Assembly (NCBI GenBank): GCA_902530595.1 | Contig: CACAAX010000002.1 | Span: forward strand, 38,190 to 102,189 | DNA length: 64,000 bases | DNA from: an uncultured Alphaproteobacteria bacterium | GTDB taxonomy: Bacteria; Pseudomonadota; Alphaproteobacteria; Rhodobacterales; Rhodobacteraceae | Reading direction: 5' to 3' | Part shown: piece after piece, positions 12,698-22,834 of the stretch | How positions within the stretch are numbered: the stretch's first letter is position 1 | How the letters are laid out: every line of letters starts with the position of its first letter | Notes under the pieces: generated by a model | What the model was told of the DNA's origin: nothing | The model's input: the letters and a program-made list of their open reading frames with translations, nothing else | The model's database searches: none | Made by a program: the position numbers and the translations under genes

Positions 12698-13263
12698 TTA
12701 TAATATTGTTTGGACCTCCGGGAGCCGGAAAAGGGACGCAAGCTCAAAGACTGGTCGATAAATACAACCTAAAACAATTATCGACTGGAGACATGCTCAG
12801 GGAGGCTATAGCTGAAGGAAGTGAGTTAGGTAAAAAAGCGAGCTCTATTATGGATAGAGGTGAGTTGGTTTCTGACGATATTATACTATCTATGATTAGA
12901 GATAAGTTAAAGGAAAGCGGCAGTGATGGGTTTATATTTGACGGGTTTCCGCGCAACTTGGAGCAGGCTCAAGCATTAGACAAATTATTACATGAATTAA
13001 AGTTGAGTTTAGATTTGGTAATAGAAATAGTAGTAAATGATGAGGTTTTGATAAACAGAATTGAAAATCGCGCCAGAGAAAGTAAAAACGCTCGAAATGA
13101 TGATAACGAAGAAGTACTTAAAAACAGGCTAAATATCTATCATAAGACTACAGAAATGATAAAACCGTACTATTTAAAACAGAGAAAACTTTGCAAAATA
13201 GATGGGATGAGAAGTATTGAGCAAGTGAGCAGCGATATTGAAGGTCACCTAATAAATATTTAG
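12694..13263 (+). CDS. adk: Adenylate kinase
   Basis: FGPPGAGKGTQAQRL, FDGFPRNLEQA. Confidence 0.97.
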   Translation: MIIILFGPPGAGKGTQAQRLVDKYNLKQLSTGDMLREAIAEGSELGKKASSIMDRGELVSDDIILSMIRDKLKESGSDGFIFDGFPRNLEQAQALDKLLHELKLSLDLVIEIVVNDEVLINRIENRARESKNARNDDNEEVLKNRLNIYHKTTEMIKPYYLKQRKLCKIDGMRSIEQVSSDIEGHLINI

Positions 13264-13352
13264 AAATAATGAAACAAGTAAGTAACAGTGGGTCTATTAA
13301 AGAGAGCTGAGATGACATCTTAAAGGAATAAAAGAAATATTATATTGATCTA

Positions 13353-13380
13353 TTGACCTTCTAAATTTTAGCGCTATAAA
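13353..13380 (+). promoter_or_regulatory. Candidate sigma70-type promoter upstream of rpsM
   Basis: TTGACC - 16 nt - TATAAA in the 165-nt gap between adk and rpsM. Confidence 0.5.
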
Positions 13381-13428
13381 GGCATTCTGGATCGTTATTT
13401 AGTAAGAAAAATTTAAGTGGAGAGTAGA

Positions 13429-13797
13429 ATGGCTAGAATAGCCGGGATAAATTTGCCGACGAACAAGAGAGTATTAATTGCCCTCACTTACATACACGGT
13501 ATAGGCAAAGTGACTTCTAAAAGTATATGCGATGCTGCGGGGGTAAACGCATCAACAAGGGTCAACCAGCTTTCTGAGCAAGAAGTTGGTTCAATAAGAC
13601 AGCAAATCGATGGTAATGTAGTGGTAGAAGGTGATTTGAGAAGGGAAAGGACAATAAATATTAAGAGGCTTATGGATCTTGGATGTTACAGGGGCTTGAG
13701 GCATAGGAGAGGGTTACCTGTAAGAGGGCAAAGAACTCACACTAATGCTAGAACAAGAAAAGGACCAGCAAAAGCGATAGCTGGTAAGAAAAAATAG
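13429..13797 (+). CDS. rpsM: 30S ribosomal protein S13
   Basis: [26 protein letters not shown]. Confidence 0.97.
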   Translation: MARIAGINLPTNKRVLIALTYIHGIGKVTSKSICDAAGVNASTRVNQLSEQEVGSIRQQIDGNVVVEGDLRRERTINIKRLMDLGCYRGLRHRRGLPVRGQRTHTNARTRKGPAKAIAGKKK

Positions 13798-13809
13798 ACG
13801 GAAAATCAT

Positions 13810-14187
13810 ATGGTTAAGAAAAAGAAGAAAGAGAAGAAAAACATCACTACCGGAATTGCTCATATAAATTCCAGTTTCAATAATACCAAAGTACTAATTT
13901 CAGACGTGCAAGGAAACGCAATAGCGTGGTCTTCTAGTGGGACTATGGGTTTTAAAGGTTCAAGAAAGGCAACCCCATATGCTGCGCAGTTGGCAGCAGA
14001 GGACGCTGGAAAGAAGGCGCAGGAGCACGGTATGAAGTCTCTTGATGTACATGTTCAAGGTCCGGGCTCCGGTAGAGAGTCAGCACTGAGAGCACTGTCC
14101 GCTATTGGAATGAACGTAACTTCAATCAGAGATGTTACGCCAATTGCACATAATGGATGTAGACCACCAAAACGACGACGTGTCTAA
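13810..14187 (+). CDS. rpsK: 30S ribosomal protein S11
   Basis: [30 protein letters not shown]. Confidence 0.97.
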   Translation: MVKKKKKEKKNITTGIAHINSSFNNTKVLISDVQGNAIAWSSSGTMGFKGSRKATPYAAQLAAEDAGKKAQEHGMKSLDVHVQGPGSGRESALRALSAIGMNVTSIRDVTPIAHNGCRPPKRRRV

Positions 14188-14263
14188 AGACACATCGTAA
14201 ATATTTCAACCTCGGGAACGCTTAGCTGTCACGGATCGAGCTAATGTAAGAATGGAGGACTAG

Positions 14264-15280
14264 ATGATCCACAAAAACTGGCATGAACTTATAAAACCTT
14301 CGGGTTTAAATTTAGTAAACGACGAACAAAACCCAAATTCCGCGACTATTGTTGTTGAACCACTCGAAAGAGGGTTTGGGCTTACCTTAGGAAATGCTCT
14401 TAGAAGAACGCTGCTTTCCTCTCTTCAAGGAGCTTCAATAACTGCAGTAAAGATAAATAGTGTTTTACATGAATTTTCTTCAATACCAGGCGTAAGAGAG
14501 GATGTTACGGATATAGTTTTAAATTTAAAGGCTATTGCAGTAGGTATGGAAGTAGAAGGTCCAAAGAAATTAACGTTAAAAGAACTAGGTCCTAAGGCTG
14601 TTACCGCCGGAGATATCGTTGAGACAAATGGAATAAGCATTCTGAACAAAGATGCTATGATTTGTCAGCTAGATGAAGGTGGATCTCTTGATATGGAACT
14701 TACGGTTGACACGGGTAAAGGATACGTGCCGGGCGATAAACACAAGGATGAAGACTTGGCTATAGGTTTGATATCTGTGGACGCTATGTTTTCTCCCGTG
14801 AAAAAAGTGTCATACAAGGTGGACTCTACGCGTGAAGGGCAAGTTCTTGACTATGATAAACTCTCGCTATCTATAGAGACTGATGGGTCAGTGAGTCCGG
14901 AGGATGCAATAGCTTTTGCTGCTCGAATATTACAAGATCAGCTTACTGTTTTTGTAAATTTTGAGGAGCCTCAAGCTGAAGAAATTGCCAGTGAGGAAGA
15001 TGAACTGGCTTTTAATCCACTGCTATTGAAAAAAGTTGAAGAACTTGAGCTATCAGTAAGGTCGGCAAATTGCTTAAAGAATGATAATATTGTCTACATT
15101 GGTGACTTAATTTTAAAAACGGAATCAGAAATGTTAAGAACCCCTAACTTTGGTCGAAAATCTCTTAACGAAATTAAGGAAGTTCTTACTTCAATGGGGT
15201 TGCATTTAGGTATGGATGTTTCGGAGTGGCCACCTGAAAATATTGAAGAACTTGCAAAAAAACATGAAGATCAATATTAA
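14264..15280 (+). CDS. rpoA: DNA-directed RNA polymerase alpha subunit
   Basis: [23 protein letters not shown]-terminal [16 protein letters not shown]. Confidence 0.98.
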   Translation: MIHKNWHELIKPSGLNLVNDEQNPNSATIVVEPLERGFGLTLGNALRRTLLSSLQGASITAVKINSVLHEFSSIPGVREDVTDIVLNLKAIAVGMEVEGPKKLTLKELGPKAVTAGDIVETNGISILNKDAMICQLDEGGSLDMELTVDTGKGYVPGDKHKDEDLAIGLISVDAMFSPVKKVSYKVDSTREGQVLDYDKLSLSIETDGSVSPEDAIAFAARILQDQLTVFVNFEEPQAEEIASEEDELAFNPLLLKKVEELELSVRSANCLKNDNIVYIGDLILKTESEMLRTPNFGRKSLNEIKEVLTSMGLHLGMDVSEWPPENIEELAKKHEDQY

Positions 15281-15302
15281 ATAACTATATGAGAGATGCA
15301 CT

Positions 15303-15737
15303 ATGAGACATTCGCATGGTTACAGAAAGTTAAACAGAACGCATGAACACAGGGCAGCTATGTTTGCTAATATGGCTTGTAGCTTAATTGAACACGAGCA
15401 AATCAAAACAACCCTCCCTAAAGCAAAAGAACTGAAGCCGATTGTAGAAAAGTTAATTACTCTTGCGAAGAAAGGCAATTTGCATTCTAGAAGAATTTTA
15501 ATCTCTAGGATTAAACAGCAAGAGGCAGTAAGAAAATTGTTTGATGTTCTAGCATCACGTTATAAAGATCGGAATGGAGGCTGTGTAAGAGTTCTAAAGG
15601 CTGGTCAAAGGTATGGGGACATGGCGGATATGGCCATAATTGAGCTTGTAGATAGAGACGAAAATGCCAAAGGCGCAGGTGACCGAAAACGGGTAGAAGA
15701 ACAGGAAAGTGCCGACGCTACTGACAATAGAGAGTAA
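15303..15737 (+). CDS. rplQ: 50S ribosomal protein L17 with acidic C-terminal tail
   Basis: [24 protein letters not shown]. Confidence 0.97.
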   Translation: MRHSHGYRKLNRTHEHRAAMFANMACSLIEHEQIKTTLPKAKELKPIVEKLITLAKKGNLHSRRILISRIKQQEAVRKLFDVLASRYKDRNGGCVRVLKAGQRYGDMADMAIIELVDRDENAKGAGDRKRVEEQESADATDNRE

Positions 15738-15751
15738 TTAATTGCTTATTG

Positions 15752-16735
15752 ATGGCTGATAGCCGGGACATAATTGTTGAAGAAGATGAAGTCGATTGCA
15801 GGCTAAGCACCTGGATTAAAAGGAATGATAGGCGGCTAAACTTTAACTTGGTGAACACGCTCTGCAGAAAAGGCTTGATTAAAGTCAACGGCATTAAGAC
15901 AAAGGCGTCCTACAGACTCGCAATAGGCGACGTAATTACGATACCTAATCCTTCATTAAGTGTCACTGATGATGGATCAACCCCAAAAATTGACTCCAAG
16001 TTGGCTAAGCTATTACTTGAGGCAATAATTTTAAAGGATGAGCATCTCATTGCTATAAACAAACCAGAGGGTTTAGCCTCACAAGGAGGCAGTAGTCAGG
16101 GAACGCGTCATGTAGATGCATATAGATCTACACTACAATTTGGTGCAAAGGATCCCCCAAGATTAATTCATAGGCTTGATAAGGAAACCTCTGGTATTTT
16201 ATTGCTAGCTAGAGACGTTAAGACGGCAGGCGCTTTTGCTAATCTATTCAGGGCTAAAGAGGTTGAGAAGGTATATTGGGCACTTGTTGAAGGGGTACCA
16301 AAAAGAGAAAAAGGTATATTGGAAAGCTATATCGGAGACGTAGATATTTGGAAGCCCAGTATTAATCTAGGACTTATAGAGAAAAAAAAAAGAGCACAGT
16401 ATAATGCTAATAAAAAAAAAGCCCTCACTTTCTATAAAGTTATAGAAAAAATAGGGTCAAAATATGCGTGGCTAGAATTAAAGCCTGCTACTGGTCGAAC
16501 TCATCAGTTGAGAATCCATTGTGCTGAGTTAGGAAATTCCATCGTAGGAGATAGAAAATATAAAAGTGGTGAAGATAAGAATTCTCAAGACCTTCCATAT
16601 AGCTTCAAAAAGCTCTTTCTGCATGCAAGGTGCGTTAATTTCGTGCATCCAATATCAAAAAAGATAACAAAAATTGAAGCACCATTGCCTAGGCATATGG
16701 GTCTAGTTTGGAAACATTTTGGTTGGAAAATTTGA
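15752..16735 (+). CDS. RluA-family 23S rRNA pseudouridine synthase (RluC-like)
   Basis: S4-like N-terminus; PPRLIHRLDKETSGILLLARD; GRTHQLRIHCAELG. Confidence 0.9.
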   Translation: MADSRDIIVEEDEVDCRLSTWIKRNDRRLNFNLVNTLCRKGLIKVNGIKTKASYRLAIGDVITIPNPSLSVTDDGSTPKIDSKLAKLLLEAIILKDEHLIAINKPEGLASQGGSSQGTRHVDAYRSTLQFGAKDPPRLIHRLDKETSGILLLARDVKTAGAFANLFRAKEVEKVYWALVEGVPKREKGILESYIGDVDIWKPSINLGLIEKKKRAQYNANKKKALTFYKVIEKIGSKYAWLELKPATGRTHQLRIHCAELGNSIVGDRKYKSGEDKNSQDLPYSFKKLFLHARCVNFVHPISKKITKIEAPLPRHMGLVWKHFGWKI

Positions 16736-16766
16736 TAAACAATTAAAGGTTCAGAACTAAATACCT

Positions 16767-17468
16767 ATGATAATTAGTAAAGATAAATACTGGAAAAGCG
16801 TTAGAAAAGAGGAGCAGAGTAAAAACTTGTTCCTCATTTACTTAGATGAGGTATGCCTCAAGTCAGATAAAGGCCATAAATTAAAGCTGTCTGAACAATT
16901 AGCTAACGAGGTTATAAGGGAGTGGAGTGCAAATGGAAAACTTAGTGCTATTAAAAATAGTTTCTTTACTAAATTTTGCTTTTCAGCGACGGATATTACA
17001 AAAAAAGAGAGGGAAGCTGTTTTTGGTCGTTTGGTGGAATATGGCAACTGTGATCCGATTTGTTATATCGCAAGTGAACCAACAAAACTACATTTGAAGC
17101 AAGAAAATCTCTATGTTCCCTTGATAGAATGGGCTGAAAAATTTTTCTCAATAAAATTGAATATAGGAACAGGACTTCTTTTCATAGAGCAGCCACCCTT
17201 AAATGCTAACATAATTAAAAAATACTTAGAAGAGCTTGATAATTTTCATTTAACTGCAATACATGAGCTGACTAAAAGCCTAGGATCTTTTTTTACTTGT
17301 CTAGCGCTTTATAAAAACGTAGTAAGTCCAGAACTTGCCTGGGAAGTCGCTAATGTTGAAGATAACTTTAGAATTGAAGTCTGGGGTGAAGTTGAAGAAG
17401 AAAAGCAGAAAAAAAATGTAGATTTTGATCATTTCAAAGATCTGACAAAAATACTTCAAATGATCTAG
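16767..17468 (+). CDS. ATP12-family chaperone
   Basis: YLDEVCLKSDKGHKLKLSEQLANEVIREW...; DPICYIAS; position next to a RluC-like gene. Confidence 0.8.
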   Translation: MIISKDKYWKSVRKEEQSKNLFLIYLDEVCLKSDKGHKLKLSEQLANEVIREWSANGKLSAIKNSFFTKFCFSATDITKKEREAVFGRLVEYGNCDPICYIASEPTKLHLKQENLYVPLIEWAEKFFSIKLNIGTGLLFIEQPPLNANIIKKYLEELDNFHLTAIHELTKSLGSFFTCLALYKNVVSPELAWEVANVEDNFRIEVWGEVEEEKQKKNVDFDHFKDLTKILQMI

Positions 17469-17635
17469 TTGGGGCTGCAAGAATCATGGTTGATTGAAGA
17501 ATCAGTGTTTGAGAAGAATTGTATAAAAAAAAAAGATGAAATGCCCTTTAATTAACTGATTTTAATGAATTTTTTCTATATGAATAATTAAAAGTGGAAA
17601 AAAACGTGAGAATGTTTAAAATTACGGTCTTTAAA

Positions 17636-17662
17636 GTGTGTATGAGTTTTTTATATACACAC
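17636..17662 (+). promoter_or_regulatory. Stem-loop in the leader of the amino-acid transporter operon
   Basis: GTGTGTAT-11 nt-ATACACAC perfect inverted repeat upstream of the ORF at 17704. Confidence 0.4.
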
Positions 17663-17664
17663 GC

Positions 17665-17678
17665 AAGTTTCGAAACTT
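17665..17678. promoter_or_regulatory. Perfect 14-bp palindrome, candidate operator
   Basis: AAGTTTCGAAACTT, 25 nt upstream of the start codon at 17704. Confidence 0.4.
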
Positions 17679-17703
17679 AAATTAGGTTAAAGAAGGAAAA
17701 AAT

Positions 17704-18717
17704 ATGAAGAAACTATTTTTGGGAGTGCTCACAGCGTTGGCTATGGCTGCTGGTGGTACTTTTGCTGGAACATTAGATGATGTGAAGGCACGCGGAAATT
17801 TATTATGTGGTGTATCCACGGGTGCGCCTGGTTTTGCTACTGTCGATGATAGCGGTAAAGATGTTGGGTTTGACGTGGACTACTGCCGAGCTCTAGCAGC
17901 TGCGATTTTTGGTGATCCAATGGCTGTGAAATTTGTCGGTTTGACCTCTGCAGTAAGATTTACAGCATTGGCAGCAGGAGAAGTTGACATACTTGCTAGA
18001 AACACAACATGGACATACAGCAGAGATACCGACCTGAAGCAGACATTTTTAGGTGTAAACTATTATGATGGTCAAGGCTTCATGGTTAAGAAAGAACTAG
18101 GTGTTAAGTCTACAACAGAATTAGACGGTGCGACCGTATGTATTCAAGTTGGAACAACAACAGAACTTAACCTTGCTGACTACTTCAAGGAAAATGGTAT
18201 GAGCTACGAGCCTGTGCCAACTGCTGATAACGCTGAATCTCAACAGCAATATCTTGCTGGAGCGTGTGATACATACACAACCGATGCCTCCGCATTACAC
18301 GGTACAAGAGTAAACCTTGAAAACCCTGATGACCACCTCGTTCTGCCTGAAATCATTTCAAAAGAGCCACTTGGACCTCTTGTGAGACACGGCGATGATA
18401 ATTGGGCTGACATAGGACGTTGGGTGCTAAATGCGCTAGTTATTGCTGAAGAAAAGGGAATAACAAAGGGTAATATCGATAGTTGGAAAGATACTAAAGA
18501 CGCCGAGATCCATAGACTTCTTGGAACCGGTGATGATGATATTCTAGCTATGGTAGGACTTCCTAAGAACGCTATGTACAATGCGATTAAAGCGGGTGGA
18601 AACTACGGCGAAATCTTTGAAAATAATCTAGGTGCTACAAGCGGTATTAACATCGAAAGAGGTGTGAATGCGTCTTGGACTAAGGGTGGTATTCTTTATT
18701 CACCTCCGTTTAGATGA
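17704..18717 (+). CDS. aapJ: General L-amino-acid ABC transporter, periplasmic binding protein (AapJ/BztA type)
   Basis: Signal peptide; GTLDDVKARGNLLCGVSTGAPGFATVDDSGKDVGFDVDYCRALAAAIFGD. Confidence 0.93.
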   Translation: MKKLFLGVLTALAMAAGGTFAGTLDDVKARGNLLCGVSTGAPGFATVDDSGKDVGFDVDYCRALAAAIFGDPMAVKFVGLTSAVRFTALAAGEVDILARNTTWTYSRDTDLKQTFLGVNYYDGQGFMVKKELGVKSTTELDGATVCIQVGTTTELNLADYFKENGMSYEPVPTADNAESQQQYLAGACDTYTTDASALHGTRVNLENPDDHLVLPEIISKEPLGPLVRHGDDNWADIGRWVLNALVIAEEKGITKGNIDSWKDTKDAEIHRLLGTGDDDILAMVGLPKNAMYNAIKAGGNYGEIFENNLGATSGINIERGVNASWTKGGILYSPPFR

Positions 18718-18732
18718 TTTGAAAACCTATTC

Positions 18733-18763
18733 AAAAAAAGGGGCGTCTTGAACGCCCCTTTTT
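18733..18763 (+). terminator. Rho-independent terminator/processing hairpin after the binding-protein gene
   Basis: AAAAAAAGGGGCG TCTTGAA CGCCCCTTTTT. Confidence 0.85.
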
Positions 18764-18881
18764 CATTTACAAAAATAAGTGAATTTTTACTAAACCTACA
18801 TGTTGCAGGTCTTATTGATTTATATTACCTCTGTAGATAAAATTTTATAGATTATAGTCAGATGTAAATTATGGAACTAAT

Positions 18882-20099
18882 ATGAGCTCACCAACTCTTC
18901 CACCATCAGAAAGCTTTAAATTTAGTATGTTGCTAAGTGACACACGTTATAGAGGAATGTCGCTACAAGTAATCACGTTTATAATATTTATGGCTGTATT
19001 TTTCTGGCTAGTCGATAATACTATTAAAAACTTAGCCTTGCTTGATAAAGATGTGAGCTTTAATTTTCTATGGCTAAGAGCCGGATACGACATTAACCAA
19101 CGATTAATACCTTACACTAGCGATAGTACACACGGAATGGCAGCTTTAGTTGGCATTCTTAATACTCTACTGGTTGCATTTGTAGGGTGCATAATTGCTA
19201 CAGTTCTCGGGCTTTTTGTTGGTATTCTACGCCTCTCAAAAAATTGGATTGTGGCAAAGCTTATGTCTGCCTACATAGAAGGTTTCAGAAATGTCCCAGT
19301 ACTCCTTTGGATTGTGATGGTTTTTGCTTTGCTTACGGAATTTACCCCCGCTCCAAGGGCTTTCAAAGGTGCTGAACCCGAAGCTACGATGTTATTTTTT
19401 GAGAGTGTTGCGATAACAAATCGAGGAACGTATTTTCCAGCACCAGTTTTGGCCGAAGGAGCCTACTGGTTACTGCTGTGCTTTGGTCTTTCGATTGTTG
19501 CCGTTATTTATTTTATTCGATACGCAAATAAACAGAAAAAAGATACTGGAAAAAGCTTACCTACATTTTGGATTAGTGTAGCAGTAATTATTTTTCCGAC
19601 ATTAATACTTTTTTTTGCAATGGGCCAGCCAGTGTCACTCGAGTATCCTTATCTCAAAGGGTTTAATTTTAAAGACGGAATACACCTTCGAAACTCATTT
19701 CTTGCATTGACCTTAGCATTAGCCTTCTATACCTCTGCGTTTATTGCTGAGATAGTAAGAGCAGGTATTATGGCAGTTTCCAAAGGCCAATCTGAGGCAG
19801 CAGCATCTCTGGGTTTGAGACCTAACAAAATAATGAGCCTTATAATCCTTCCACAGGCTTTGAGGATTATTGTTCCTCCTCTTATCTCAAATTATCTAAA
19901 TTTAACTAAAAATTCATCTCTCGCTATCGCAGTAGGATACATGGACGTTAGAGGAACTCTAGGAGGAATTACTCTTAATCAGACTGGAAGAGAGTTGGAG
20001 TCAATGCTTTTGCTTATGGGTTTTTATCTTGCAGTATCATTGTTAATTTCTTCGTTTATCAATTACTTCAATCGGTCTTTTCAAATAGTGGTGCGATGA
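18882..20099 (+). CDS. aapQ: General L-amino-acid ABC transporter permease (AapQ/BztB type)
   Basis: Multi-TM; FIAEIVRAGIMAVSKGQSEAAASLGLRPNKIM (EAA motif). Confidence 0.92.
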   Translation: MSSPTLPPSESFKFSMLLSDTRYRGMSLQVITFIIFMAVFFWLVDNTIKNLALLDKDVSFNFLWLRAGYDINQRLIPYTSDSTHGMAALVGILNTLLVAFVGCIIATVLGLFVGILRLSKNWIVAKLMSAYIEGFRNVPVLLWIVMVFALLTEFTPAPRAFKGAEPEATMLFFESVAITNRGTYFPAPVLAEGAYWLLLCFGLSIVAVIYFIRYANKQKKDTGKSLPTFWISVAVIIFPTLILFFAMGQPVSLEYPYLKGFNFKDGIHLRNSFLALTLALAFYTSAFIAEIVRAGIMAVSKGQSEAAASLGLRPNKIMSLIILPQALRIIVPPLISNYLNLTKNSSLAIAVGYMDVRGTLGGITLNQTGRELESMLLLMGFYLAVSLLISSFINYFNRSFQIVVR

Positions 20100-21379
20100 T
20101 GACTAAGATAGCTTTTGTAAGAAAAAAAGAAATACCTCCATCAGCGCCCCCAATAACAGAGGTTGGGCTTATTGGATGGTTAAGACAAAATTTATTTTCA
20201 TCATGGCTAAACTCGATACTCACAGTGTTGTCGGTATACTTTATAGTTGTAATATTATGGGATTTCATACCTTGGGCTTATGGAGGACACTGGAATACTA
20301 AATCGCTAAGAGAATGTCTAGATTTAGATCCAGATGTAGCTTGCTTTTCAGTACTTACAGCTAGATGGAAACAATTGCTTTTCGGACTTTATCCAGCTGA
20401 GGAGTATTGGAGGCCTACATTAACTTTTATCTTTTTGTTACTCGCAATCGTTCCTATATTATTTCCAAGGTTTTTTCGTTTTTTTTGGTTTTCAATAATT
20501 TATCCCGGATTAGCTGTATGGCTACTGTGGGGGGGATCGTTTTGGTCAATTAGTATAGTATATATTGGGTTAACTTTAGGAGCGTTGTTTTTTCTGAGTT
20601 TGATAAGACGGTATCTAAAAAACTATATGGTAGCAGCTATCCTTGCTTTCTTATTTACAGCTGTATTTCTTCTCTTTATCTCCAATCCGTTGGTAGGTCT
20701 TCTTAACGTTATTTTGCCTATTAGTCTTCCCTTCGTTGAGTCTTTAAAGATGGGTGGATTTACTTTGTCTCTGATCGTAGGAGTTACAGGAATTGTTGCA
20801 TCTTTCCCTATTGGGATTTTATTAGCATTGGGTAGACAATCTAATTTACCAGTAATTAAGATGATTTGTGTAGGGTTCATCGAGTTTATACGGGGCGTAC
20901 CCCTCATAACGTTGTTATTTGTTGCGTCCGTTTTACTAAACTACTTTTTACCTCCAGGAACCAACTTTGATATTGTGTTGAGAGTAGTAATTATGGTTAC
21001 ATTATTTTCCGCAGCTTATATGGCTGAGGTAATTCGAGGCGGGCTAGCGGGATTACCATTAGGTCAGCATGAAGCGTCAGCGTCGTTAGGACTGACTTAC
21101 TGGCAATCACAACGGCTTATAATAATGCCGCAGGCATTAAAAATATCCATTCCAGGTATTGTGAACACCTTTATTGGGTTGTTTAAAGATACAACTCTCG
21201 TATCCATAATAAGCCTAAGAGATCCGGTAGGGCTTGCGTCGACAATAAGAGCGGATCAAAAGTGGAATGGTATTTATTGGGAACTCTACGTCGCTATTGG
21301 ATTGATGTTCTTTATTTTTTGTTGGGGTATGTCCCAGTACTCACAATATTTAGAAAGAAAATTAAAAACGGATAAATAG
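20096..21379 (+). CDS. aapM: General L-amino-acid ABC transporter permease (AapM/BztC type)
   Basis: Multi-TM; EVIRGGLAGLPLGQHEASASLGL; overlaps the upstream permease. Confidence 0.92.
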   Translation: MMTKIAFVRKKEIPPSAPPITEVGLIGWLRQNLFSSWLNSILTVLSVYFIVVILWDFIPWAYGGHWNTKSLRECLDLDPDVACFSVLTARWKQLLFGLYPAEEYWRPTLTFIFLLLAIVPILFPRFFRFFWFSIIYPGLAVWLLWGGSFWSISIVYIGLTLGALFFLSLIRRYLKNYMVAAILAFLFTAVFLLFISNPLVGLLNVILPISLPFVESLKMGGFTLSLIVGVTGIVASFPIGILLALGRQSNLPVIKMICVGFIEFIRGVPLITLLFVASVLLNYFLPPGTNFDIVLRVVIMVTLFSAAYMAEVIRGGLAGLPLGQHEASASLGLTYWQSQRLIIMPQALKISIPGIVNTFIGLFKDTTLVSIISLRDPVGLASTIRADQKWNGIYWELYVAIGLMFFIFCWGMSQYSQYLERKLKTDK

Positions 21380-21411
21380 AATTTTCTATTTAGGTTAGGA
21401 GTAAGATTGAT

Positions 21412-22176
21412 ATGGAAAAAACTAAGATAAACATAACAGATGAAGTAGCTATCCACATATCTGATATGAACAAGTGGTTTGGTAACTTCCACGTACTTAG
21501 GGATATTAATCTGGAAGTGAGAAGAGGTGAGAGAATTGTTGTCTGCGGACCATCTGGATCTGGTAAATCAACACTGATAAGATGCATTAATAGACTTGAA
21601 GAGCATCAAAAGGGAAGCATAATTGTTGACGGTACAGAGCTAACCACTGACCTAAAGAATATTGATAAGATTAGATCTGAAGTAGGTATGGTCTTTCAGC
21701 ACTTTAATTTGTTCCCTCATTTGACAACTTTAGAAAATTGTACTCTAGCTCCTATGTGGGTTAGAGAAACTCCGGAAAAAGAAGCTACAGAGATCGCAAT
21801 GGAAATGCTTGAAAAAGTGAAAATTCCTGAACAGGCTCATAAATACCCAGGTCAACTTTCTGGGGGACAACAACAAAGAGTAGCAATTGCTAGATCTCTA
21901 TGCATGAAACCAAGAATAATGTTATTTGATGAAGTGACTTCCGCATTGGACCCTGAAATGATTAAAGAGGTGCTGGATACTATGATTCAGCTAGCTGAAG
22001 AAGGCATGACAATGATATGTGTTACTCATGAGATGGGCTTTGCCAGGCAGGTTGCGGATAGAGTTATATTCATGGACGAAGGTCAGATTGTTGAACAAAA
22101 CGAACCGGAAGAGTTCTTCAAAAACCCAAAGTCTGATCGAACAAAGCTGTTTTTGAGTCAGATATTAGGTCATTAA
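21412..22176 (+). CDS. aapP: General L-amino-acid ABC transporter ATP-binding protein (AapP/BztD type)
   Basis: Walker [10 protein letters not shown], signature LSGGQQQR, Walker [15 protein letters not shown]. Confidence 0.95.
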   Translation: MEKTKINITDEVAIHISDMNKWFGNFHVLRDINLEVRRGERIVVCGPSGSGKSTLIRCINRLEEHQKGSIIVDGTELTTDLKNIDKIRSEVGMVFQHFNLFPHLTTLENCTLAPMWVRETPEKEATEIAMEMLEKVKIPEQAHKYPGQLSGGQQQRVAIARSLCMKPRIMLFDEVTSALDPEMIKEVLDTMIQLAEEGMTMICVTHEMGFARQVADRVIFMDEGQIVEQNEPEEFFKNPKSDRTKLFLSQILGH

Positions 22177-22177
22177 C

Positions 22178-22825
22178 CTAATCGCTTAGAAAAGCACGCA
22201 TATGAAAATTTGATTGTTCCTTCAGTCTTAAATTCTGACCAGAGGGACAGGATCTTCTGACAAGGCAGCCGTTTCTACATTCTTGACCACTAGGTGTGTT
22301 CACATATTCCTTACATCGAATAACATCATAGCCGTCTTGGTTAAGTGCACTTACTGGACAAGCAGTGAGGCATGGTTTCTCACATGGGGTGCAGATATCT
22401 TTTGAGTTGTTGGGTGATTCAATATATTCATTTATACCGAGTGCCCCTCGAAATGAGATAAATAGGCCCTTCTCTTTATGTACTAAAAGGCGAACAGGAG
22501 ATGATCTCATTGTTGAACATTTTTTAGCCCAATCAACAAATGGCTGAAAGGGTGCCTCAAAAGGAAAAAATGACCTCACACTTAATTTTATTGCAATTTC
22601 TTCTATGGTTTTTTTTGACCATCTATCAAGTGAGTTTTCTTTATTGTCTTTGTATTCCCCACTTTTTTTAAATAAGTCCCAAAAATAAGGCTCTTCTGGT
22701 CCTATTAGCAAAATGGTTTTCACTTGTGAACAAATATTATCAGACCCATCTGGGTTAAAATAGCCTACGATATCAAGGCTATTTTTATTCAGCATTCTTT
22801 GAATTGTCTGCAGGGTATCTGACAT
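22178..22825 (-). CDS. 4Fe-4S ferredoxin-like protein
   Basis: Cys motif CTPCEKPCLTACPVSALNQDGYDVIRCKEYV plus CRNGC. Confidence 0.75.
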   Translation of the reverse strand: MSDTLQTIQRMLNKNSLDIVGYFNPDGSDNICSQVKTILLIGPEEPYFWDLFKKSGEYKDNKENSLDRWSKKTIEEIAIKLSVRSFFPFEAPFQPFVDWAKKCSTMRSSPVRLLVHKEKGLFISFRGALGINEYIESPNNSKDICTPCEKPCLTACPVSALNQDGYDVIRCKEYVNTPSGQECRNGCLVRRSCPSGQNLRLKEQSNFHMRAFLSD

Positions 22826-22834
22826 CCCTAAAGA

